From Eutreptiella sp. 'Long Island Sound 2002' (Eukaryota > Euglenozoa > Euglenophyceae > Eutreptiales > Eutreptiaceae), in assembly GCA_964036045.1 (NCBI GenBank), contig OZ038392.1:29461755-29525754 (forward strand): DNA of 64,000 nucleotides, written 5' to 3'. Within the stretch, counting starts at the first letter, position 1. Every line of letters begins with the position of its first letter. Position numbers and translations under genes: made by a program. Shown piece after piece: positions 56,890 to 64,000 of this stretch. Below the pieces are notes generated by a model. That model was not told where the DNA came from. It saw nothing but the letters and a program-made list of their open reading frames with translations, and ran no database searches.

Positions 56890-58691
56890 GGATATCCAAG
56901 GAGGAGTCCTCGAACATGATGGCGGCCTCCAAAACTGAGGACTATCAACTATTGGGGGAAGTCCTAGACCAAGGTCTGAAGGAGTTGGGTTACTCTAGAG
57001 AAGACCTGAGTGTGGAGCTGTTCGCCAGCGACAAGCAGCATGTACTGGACCTTTACTGCAGCAAGGGAAAGAACTGCAGCTACAAATTTTACTGGCCCTC
57101 TTTCGGGATGGCCTACGGGAACCCCAGGTTCAGTGAACTGGGGAAGGTCCTGACCAAGGTGGTCTTGGAACGTTCCCGTATGGTCCTGTGTTCCCCCGAT
57201 TGGGGAGCCCATGGGGGCAACGAGTACTGGCGAAACCTCCTGGACAGGCTGACTATCAGCTCTGTTCGGTTACCTGATGAGGCCATCTACGTGCCTCTGG
57301 GGCGTAAGACGCCTATTGGGAAACCCGGATGGGGGAGTATGGTCAGCGTGGTGGACGGAGGTCTTACCTCCATCCCCTGGGAAGATCTGGACCCGACTCT
57401 GGTCCAGGCTGTACAACGAGAAAGCGATGGACTCCCCTCGAGTGACTTGAAGGATCGACTACGACCTCAAGATGCTATTGAGACTACACCCGGAGGAGAC
57501 AAGTACGTCGTGACTAACACCCACGCCCCCAACTCTCCCTGCCATGTACCTGTTCCTGATGGAGTCTCTGGGTGTGGACTATCCGAGCTACCTAGCTCTA
57601 TCCACTCGGATGACGAAACTGAGCACGACGCCTTCTTCGTGCAGACCTGTGTGGAGAAAGTGGAGAACGCCGAGTACGTCGCCCCACTGAAACCCCTACT
57701 CTCCCTGAGGGTGGAAGACGCCGTGGACGACGAGCTGGACCCTCGATCCAGGCTAAGGGCGTATGTGGACTCCAAGAGGAAGTTGGTGGCGAAAACGCTA
57801 TGCTACGCTAAGCCTACCCGCAGCTCATGGCCACTGAAGCAAGGACGTATGGGAGATCTATCGCAATTGAAGGAGGACCTCGAACAGAAGATCACCACCT
57901 GGCAAAGGGAGGTAGATCTTAAGCTCATGAAGAGCGTGTGGGGCGCCCATGTGAGGACCCCAGAGGAGGACGACCTCTCGGAGGAATGTGTATATGAACC
58001 CCCTCGAGCGTGCCTATGTTGCCATCGTCCATCGGAGATGGTTGAACAAGACCTACTATATGCCTACCAAGGGTTGAAGGACACTACCAAGGGCGAAGAG
58101 TCGGTGGAGGATCACCTCCCGACATCTATTACTCAGGGGGCAAGCAACTTACACTCTGACGAGGACATTGAGGACAAGATCAAGCTATTGGACCCGCGGA
58201 TGCAGAAGCTTATAAGAACCTATCTGGAGGTGTTCGGAGAACTACCCCCTCCAGCCTCATGTGACAAGCTGGTACAGATGGACCTCAAGCTGAAACCCGA
58301 GTTCGTGGGTCACAAGATCCGGAGGAGACCCTGTCCAGCTCCTAAAGAGCAGGCCGACGAGATTGAGCGACAGATACAAGAATGTATCGACGCTGGCCTA
58401 GTCCTGGAGTACAAGGACGGGGACTACCCCCTACACTGCAGCCCCTGTTTCCTGGTGGCTAAACCTGGGTCTACAGCCAAACGGCTGGTAGTGGACTACG
58501 GAAGGCTGAACAAGAAAACGTTGAACCACTCAGGGTCCATTCCTAATATGGAGTCTACCCTTGAGAAGATAGCCTCCTGTTGCTACAAGACCAAGATGGA
58601 CAAGAGGAGCGGATTCTGGCAAGTGGACCTGACGCCCAACGCTCAGGAGCTACTGGCCTTCATCACCCCTCAGGGGAAGGTGTTCAAGTGA
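56890..58691 (+). pseudogene. pol: Element C/E pol: methyltransferase-like domain and RT N-terminus
   Basis: It resumes C/E pol after D. In frame with the ATG at 56808 in the D LTR, so a chimeric 628-codon ORF exists. The methyltransferase-like domain spans about 57006-57356 (VELFASDKQH, YGNPRF with NPRF at 57120-57131, VLCSPDWG, SVVDGG). An acidic linker with a Cys pair (CLCCHRPS) follows, then RT (RLVVDYGRLNKKTLN, TKMDKRSGFWQVDL). A TGA at 58689-58691 replaces the Trp expected before KVMPFG. Confidence 0.85.
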
Positions 58692-60206
58692 AAGGTCATG
58701 CCATTTGGCGTGGCCAACGCACCCGCTCTATTCCAAGAGCTGATGAACAAGATCTTGTCCATCCTACGAAGGAGACCTAAGGTGCAGGAACTTATATCCC
58801 GTGGGGTCCAGATGGAAGCACACATCGACGATGTATGCCTCGGGACCAACACCCAGGAGGACCACCTAATCCTCTTGGGTGAGTTCTTTGCGGTCTGCCA
58901 GGAGAACCACACACGACTCAAGCTGGAGAAGTGTGAGTTCATGCAGGAGACCATGCAGTACCTGGGGTTTGACGTTGGCCATGGGTGGTGGACCCCAGCT
59001 GCCTCTAATGCGAAACCCCTGATGGATGCTAAGGTACGACACGAAGACCCCAAGAAAAGACTTCATGATGTACGCAGTTTCATTGGGGCGTGCAACTTCT
59101 ATCGCCGCCATATCAAAAACTTCACCTACACCAGCGCCATTCTGACGGACCTAATCAAGAAGAGTACTACTTGGCGCTGGGGCCCACAAGAGCAACAAGC
59201 GTTTGACGCACTCAAAGACAAGGTGGCCAACGCTAAGTGCTTGGGCGTGCCTAGGGCACAAGGGGAGATTATCCTGGTGACCGACGCCAGCAATGTGGGC
59301 GGTGGTGGAACGTTGTTCCAATGGCAAGCACTAGAGAAGGAGGAGTTCGACTCGGCCATTTCCCAATGGGGGACGGAAGGTCTCAACCGAGATGGAGCCC
59401 TCAAGCACAGCTACCCTGACGACAAGTGGGTCCTAGTACCTCTGGGCCACTGGAACTGGAAGTGGAATCAGGCCAGGGGGGACTACTCCACCTATGAGCA
59501 GGAATTGCTCGCGGGTATGCTAGTGCTATCCTCACAATCACGACTGTTGGGGAGTAACCCTGTGGTCTGGCTGTGCGACCAAGAGCCGGTCCGCACTTTC
59601 CAGAAGGGCCACCCACCTGAGAAGGCCAAGCTACGGCGCTGGTGGACCTACCTCAGTCAACTACGGCTGACTGTACACCATATCCAGGGAGTGAAGAACG
59701 AGTGTGCAGACTACATCAGCCGCAACAACTCCGACGCCCTGATTGGTGCCCGGTCTGAAGCGCTGGCTAAGGAGGCGTTCAGCCGTATGGACGTCCACTT
59801 GGACCTCAACATGACTATGATACGCCCCCTGGATGGACTCCAACAATCAGAGTACCTGAAGGAGTTTGGGGATATCTACAAGCGCCTGGAGAAACGCCTT
59901 GAACCCCTCCTGGTCAACCAAGATCAGTGGAAGAGGGACAAGAGCTACCTCTGGCACGAGGACCGCATCGTGGTACCTAGTGACAGAGTCCCAGCGCTGC
60001 TGAAGTGGACCCATGAGTCCAGTGGTCATGTGGGTGCTGACCGTACCCTGAGGCTATTCAAGCAGTGGTTCCACACTACGTGGACTGACGACCAACTGCG
60101 GAAAACCCTCCAGCCTATCGTGGAAAAGTGCCCGTGCAGGTCCTGCAAACCAGGGGAGTATCAGGGACAGAGGTCTCTACTCGACCCTGCCCATCCCTCA
60201 CTGTGC
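58692..60206 (+). pseudogene. pol: Element C/E pol: RT C-terminal part, RNase H, integrase zinc domain
   Basis: Same frame after the TGA. RT: KVMPFGVANAPALFQ and HIDD (58821-58832). RNase H: LVTDASNVGGGGTLFQ, STYEQELLAGMLVL, CADYISRNN. Integrase N-terminal zinc segment: HESSGHVGADRTL with CPCRSC. A frameshift near 60200 separates it from the integrase core. Confidence 0.85.
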
Positions 60207-60207
60207 T

Positions 60208-61026
60208 GACAGTGTACTATACGTGGACTACACGGAGATGCCGAAGTTCGGGGGCTATGACTTCGCCCTCGTTGTAACCTGTGGGTTGACCAGGTTTACT
60301 AGGGTGTTCCCATGTACCAAGCACATTACCGGGGAGGAGACTATCAAGATACTCCTGGAGGAGTGGTTTTGTGTCTATGGGGCGCCCAAGGAGATCAACT
60401 CCGATGAGGACGTACGAGTACGCTCAGATACCGGCTGGTACAAGAGGGTCCTGAGGTCCCTCAATGTCCAGGTGTCTACGGGGATCCCCTACTCGCACAC
60501 GAGCAACCCCCTATGTGAGCGACAGATCCGTGTCCTCAAGGAGAATGTAAGGATATGGTGCAAAACTGAACGCACCAGAGACTGGGTGAGACTACTCCCC
60601 GTCATATCCTTGATGATGAACTCCCAAGAGAGTTCAGCTACTGGCTACTCGCCCCATGAGCTATTCCTAGGGCGCCCGGCGTGGTTCCTACATGCCCCCT
60701 ATCCAGAGGACACCCATTCTTCTGTGGGTGAATGGGTCAAAGAGCAACAAGCGAAGCTGGACAAGGCCAAGGCTATGCTCCAGAGAGCGAGGGAGCGTCA
60801 GTGGAACAAGAAGAACAAGCACCGAGTACCGGCCACCTACCAAGAGGGGGACTGGGTGCTGGTGCACCACAGTCGACTACCCGCCTGGCCACGCTCCACC
60901 AGCGATGACCCATACTTCGGGCCGTACAAGATTCTATCAGTGGATGGACACCGTATCACCGTGCGGTGTTCTCCCCGTCTAGGGGGGACCCTGGTGTGCG
61001 CTGCTCAACATCTGAAGCGTTACTAA
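60208..61026 (+). pseudogene. pol: Element C/E integrase core
   Basis: A shifted frame, open from about 60208. DDE core: DSVLYVDYTEMPKF, INSDEDVRV, NPLCERQIRVLKE; then MMNSQESSATGYSPHELFLG and a C-terminal beta region (GDWVLVHHSRLP, YKILSVDGHRITV). It ends in a TAA where element A has a coding codon before its chromodomain. Confidence 0.85.
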
Positions 61027-61400
61027 GATCCTGAAGACCTCTGTGGGGAAGAATGGGAGCTTAACGACGAGGAGATCGCCGCCCTAGACCTACAAGGGGC
61101 TGCCAGCCCTATGGAAGTTGAAGGGGAACTCCCTGACATGAACGCCGAGGAGATGGCTAAGGAGGGCTTCTACCTGGTGAAGTCTGTCCTACGCCACCGC
61201 TATTGCCAGGGTTGGCGCTTCCTCACCCTCTGAGAAGGGTTTGGAGTCGAAGAGGCCCCCCTGGGAGCCCTTCTCTGCGTTTGTTCTACCTGAGGGACGC
61301 CTAAACTCAGTTCTGGTTGACTACTTGTCCCAGAACAACCTTGGTGAGTTGCTGAGGTTCGCTGAGACACTTGCCTCCAAGACTAAAGCTAGGGACTGAA
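61027..61400 (+). pseudogene. Decayed chromodomain of element C/E
   Basis: In the integrase frame: DPEDLCGEEWELNDEEIAAL, then FYLVKSVLRHRYCQGWRFLTL, a stop in place of the aromatic residue before EGFG, and a frameshift after it. It aligns along its length with 3-401. Confidence 0.8.
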
Positions 61401-62214
61401 CCTTACCCCTAAGTGTGCTACGTATGTCTGTGTGTGTCTCACTTCTCTCCCGGGCGTGGCTCCCGAATCAACGGGCTTCGCTGATGCCGGACCGAAGGTC
61501 CTAGTCAGTTACTAGTACCACTCCTATGACGCCCAATTTCTGTGCTGGCGCCTATCCATGGGGGAAGACGGCAAAAGCCCTACCTACTAGAGGGGAGGGG
61601 TGGCCAAGTGTGCAAAACGCCCATTTTTGCTAAAGGCCAAAAGCTAACGCACTCCCCTGCCCACGTGGAAAAGCACGCGGGACAGGAGACACCACTACTC
61701 TACACACCCTACCTACAGTGGCACCATCCTGGTGGGCGAGCGCTGCTGCAACTGGCTCAAGCCCCCACACAGGATTACCACTCCTACACTCACGCTCTAC
61801 TGGGTGGTGTTGAAGATAAAGTCGTGGGTCCTAATGACCCTCCTGTGAAGAAGACAAGAGAAGACAACGCTGCTAAGCAACTGTGGCCTAACAGGGACGC
61901 CACAACGCGTTTCCCTGCTAGGGCTTGGAGGGAAGGGGTGCTCTTGTTGCGTGCACAGCGTGAATGTCGAAGAGGTCGGGCTACGCTTGCCACTCCTGGC
62001 TGAGTCGTAGCTTGTTGTTTGTGTGATCAGCGCCGTATGTTTTAGCACGGCTCAAGGGACTGCATTAGTTCACCCTGACCTGCCCACGTGTAAAGCAAAG
62101 GCCAATGAAGGGGTGTTTGCGGCTGAGGAACCAAGCCACACTCCACGTATTATACGCTTCTCAGTGTGACCTAGAATACGCTGTCCTCAAACACCCCTGT
62201 CAAGCAAGCAAGCG

Positions 62215-62256
62215 TTAAGAGACTCCTCAGGTTCTCTTAAAGAACGTACCGAGGAG
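62215..62256 (+). promoter_or_regulatory. Pseudoknot, E copy
   Basis: TTAAGAGA (62215-62222) pairs with TCTCTTAA (62233-62240); loop CTCCTCAGGT can pair with ACCGAGGAG (62248-62256). Same as 1770-1811. Confidence 0.45.
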
Positions 62257-62554
62257 CCCCTGGGTAACCTAGGCAAGGTTTACAGTGCGCATTTCGCGTG
62301 GCCTACCCTTTAATGCGTGTGTGAATGCACGAGCATGCACGAGGGTACTGTCAATCTTTCACTTTTCCCACAATCCATACCACGATCACGAACTCCACCG
62401 GGGGGTGGCCCCTCCTGGGCTTACTCACCTTACCTACCGCTGGAGAGCGAAGCAAGGGAGAGCAGAAACGAGACACAAGCGAAGCAAACGTTTATGCACG
62501 CGTGTGTACGTTCTAATCTGTGCTACAAAAAAGAGAGGTTGGTGTGTACGAGCA

Positions 62555-62633
62555 GTTGTCATGGTTGCCCCGCATTGCATCGCAGGACAGAACCGTTAGC
62601 CCCCCATGACAACTACTCGCTGGCCGAAGGCCA
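62555..62633 (+). promoter_or_regulatory. Covarying hairpin pair, E copy
   Basis: GTTGTCAT (62555-62562) with ATGACAAC (62606-62613), then TGGCCGAAGGCCA (62621-62633). Compare 477-555. Confidence 0.55.
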
Positions 62634-63659
62634 TCGTTTTTGCCCTGATCTTACCTCTAATCATCTGCAATCTTTCTAATCTAGCCCTCTATCGTTTGTT
62701 AGCGCTGCTACAAGACTCGTTCACGGAGACACGAGACGAGCAATGTGTATGCCGCATACGAGACGAGCACACCTGAGGTTTATACCTGATTCATTGAAGT
62801 CATATTCTTATTTTTGGAATTCTTGGATTTTTGATTCTTTCTGTCAGTGTTGGTGGAATCTGTATGTTTATTTATTTATGTGTGTCTCGTCATTTTCCTG
62901 TCTACGTGAGACATACGTTTATAATCTCATTATTTCTGTATTTTCCGGCGCTTCGCTAGGAGCCGCTCCTGCGCGCCGCCTTTTTCTGCGTAGGAATTTC
63001 TTGATTTAAAAAATCGAGAGATGACTACAATTTTTATAAAAATGTGCATCTGATGCACAATTGGATTCTGCTCAGGTGTGTTGTCTTAGAAAAATTCTAG
63101 GCCGTCATTTGACGGATTTAGGTGTTGTCGCTTCGCGCTTGCGTGGATTCGTCCATAATTCTCCCATTCCTGTCTGTACAGATACCCACGCGCAGCCTCG
63201 CTGAGTAGGCCGTGTTCGGGCCGAAACGCAGCAGCCTGGAGAGACTGAGTAGAACTCATCACCCCGTCAAGGGGCAATTTAATTTTTTTTACGACTCCCT
63301 TCGCCCTAAGACAGGTCACATGTCGGCTGCAGGTTTACGAGAACCCATGCGAGTGTGTATATTGCGTCTTGCGTTGGGTTTATGTCGCGCTGCGTCTTGG
63401 AGGGAGGGATGCACATGCACATGTTTTTGGCATGCTCCCAACCTAACCCAACCAAGCCACAGGAACCCCGGCAGCGCCAAGAGCGCTGAGCTTTCTGTAG
63501 GGTAGTCATGAACACAGCAGCAAAAAGGCGCCAGCCATGGTGAGCGCCCAATTTTCCAGTGTGAGAGAGGCCATAGGTATTTTAAAGTAGATGTGGAAAC
63601 CAAGGAAAGGCCAAGAAAAATACCCTTTTTCCTAAAATGCGACAGTGGTGGCCACCACA

Positions 63660-63673
63660 GCACAAAGGGGGAG
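63660..63673 (+). other. Polypurine tract of element C/E
   Basis: The AAAGGGGGAG motif directly precedes the LTR start TAAGAAAAAG. Confidence 0.75.
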
Positions 63674-64000
63674 TAAGAAAAAGTGCTTTTCCAATGCCTT
63701 GAGGCATACTCTAGTTGTATTAGAGATGCATTAAGCACTCTAGCATTTTTATCTTAGTATTGGCCTAACCAAAATGGGTGAAAACACATTTTGACTTATG
63801 GAACCAAACACTAAATCAGGATATGGAGTGGACCCCTTAATCCCCTATCAATGTGAGGCTATTCATCTTTTCCAGAGTTGACTGAGAACTGACATATCCA
63901 GGGCGGAGCCTATGAATTTATCTATGTTTTCTCATGAATTCTTAGCTATCCTAGTGGTATGCACCCTAGGGGGCTGGGGCACCTCTTTTTGAGAGGTCCT
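63674..64000 (+). repeat. 3' LTR of element C/E (cut by window end)
   Basis: Matches 15223-15549 with one difference seen by eye (GGGCGGAGCC against GGGCAGAGCC). It includes the first part of the tRNA-like module. Confidence 0.85.

Larger units (their letters stand above)
61401..63659 (+). other. 3' region of element C/E
   Basis: 2.26 kb with no gene. 61406-62640 matches blocks of 402-2340 in element A in a different order. It contains the conserved pseudoknot (62215-62256) and the covarying hairpin pair (62555-62633). From about 62650 to 63659 it is AT-richer and unmatched in the window; nothing could be assigned there. Confidence 0.65.
15220..64000 (+). mobile_element. Element C/E: Ty3/gypsy element split by a nested insertion (3' end beyond window)
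   Basis: The left part (15220-19040: LTR, gag, protease) and right part (56890-64000: methyltransferase-like domain, RT, RNase H, integrase, chromodomain remnant, 3' region, polypurine tract, start of LTR) are the two ends of one element. The 330 bp at 15220-15549 and 63671-64000 are the same LTR start and differ at one position seen by eye. The left part ends just after protease and the right part begins just before the next domain, and codon style matches. Element D with its own insertion lies between them. The right part carries a TGA, a frameshift and several stops. Confidence 0.8.

Noticed and set aside
61542-62003. 153-codon ORF downstream of the E chromodomain
   Set aside because: The homologous stretch in element A (1040-1222) does not keep the frame.

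Overview
The window is eukaryotic DNA made almost entirely of retrotransposons. No ordinary host gene, rRNA or canonical tRNA gene was recognised. The host is probably a protist or alga with a large, repeat-rich genome. The Gly/Lys-rich gag tails, chromodomain Ty3/gypsy polyproteins and a GC-rich LINE would fit a dinoflagellate, but no dinoflagellate spliced-leader sequence was seen, so this is a low-to-moderate confidence inference. TAA, TAG and TGA all appear to act as stops.

Layout. (1) 1-2714 and 13705-15219 belong to a Ty3/gypsy family called A here: a chromodomain tail, a long structured 3' region, an LTR-like block and a gag fragment. (2) Element B (minus strand, 2720-13699) is a complete 10.98-kb chromodomain Ty3/gypsy element inserted in A. 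It has 533-bp LTRs about 99% identical, a perfect 5-bp target duplication (ATTGC), a primer-binding site matching initiator-Met tRNA and a polypurine tract. (3) Element C/E (plus strand, 15220 to beyond 64000) has a 5' LTR at 15223, gag-protease to 19038, the rest of pol from 56890 to 61400, and a 3' LTR from 63674 that runs off the window. (4) Element D (plus, 19041-56889) is another chromodomain Ty3/gypsy element nested inside C/E. (5) A 23.4-kb, strongly C-rich segment (20890-44274) sits inside the 5' LTR of D and is flanked by a 1,357-bp direct duplication of that LTR. It carries tandem-repeat arrays and a giant LINE-like element with four long ORFs in one reading frame (ORF1, endonuclease-RT-RNase H ORF2, and unknown ORF3 and ORF4), ending in a poly(A) tract.

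Two themes cut across the elements. First, gag and pol (or ORF1 and ORF2) are separated by one in-frame stop codon with an open frame on both sides and a downstream hairpin. The stop is UGA-CGG in C/E and in the LINE, and UAG-RGG-AGC in B and D, which suggests stop-codon readthrough as a shared expression strategy. Second, B, C/E and D all carry, between protease and reverse transcriptase, a domain resembling the Dam-like N6-adenine methyltransferase of DIRS elements; its catalytic motif is intact in B (NPPF), altered in E (NPRF) and lost in D (HGSL).

B, C/E and D also carry scattered lesions (nonsense codons, one frameshift), so these copies are probably not autonomous, although the LTRs of B and C/E are nearly identical and the insertions look young.
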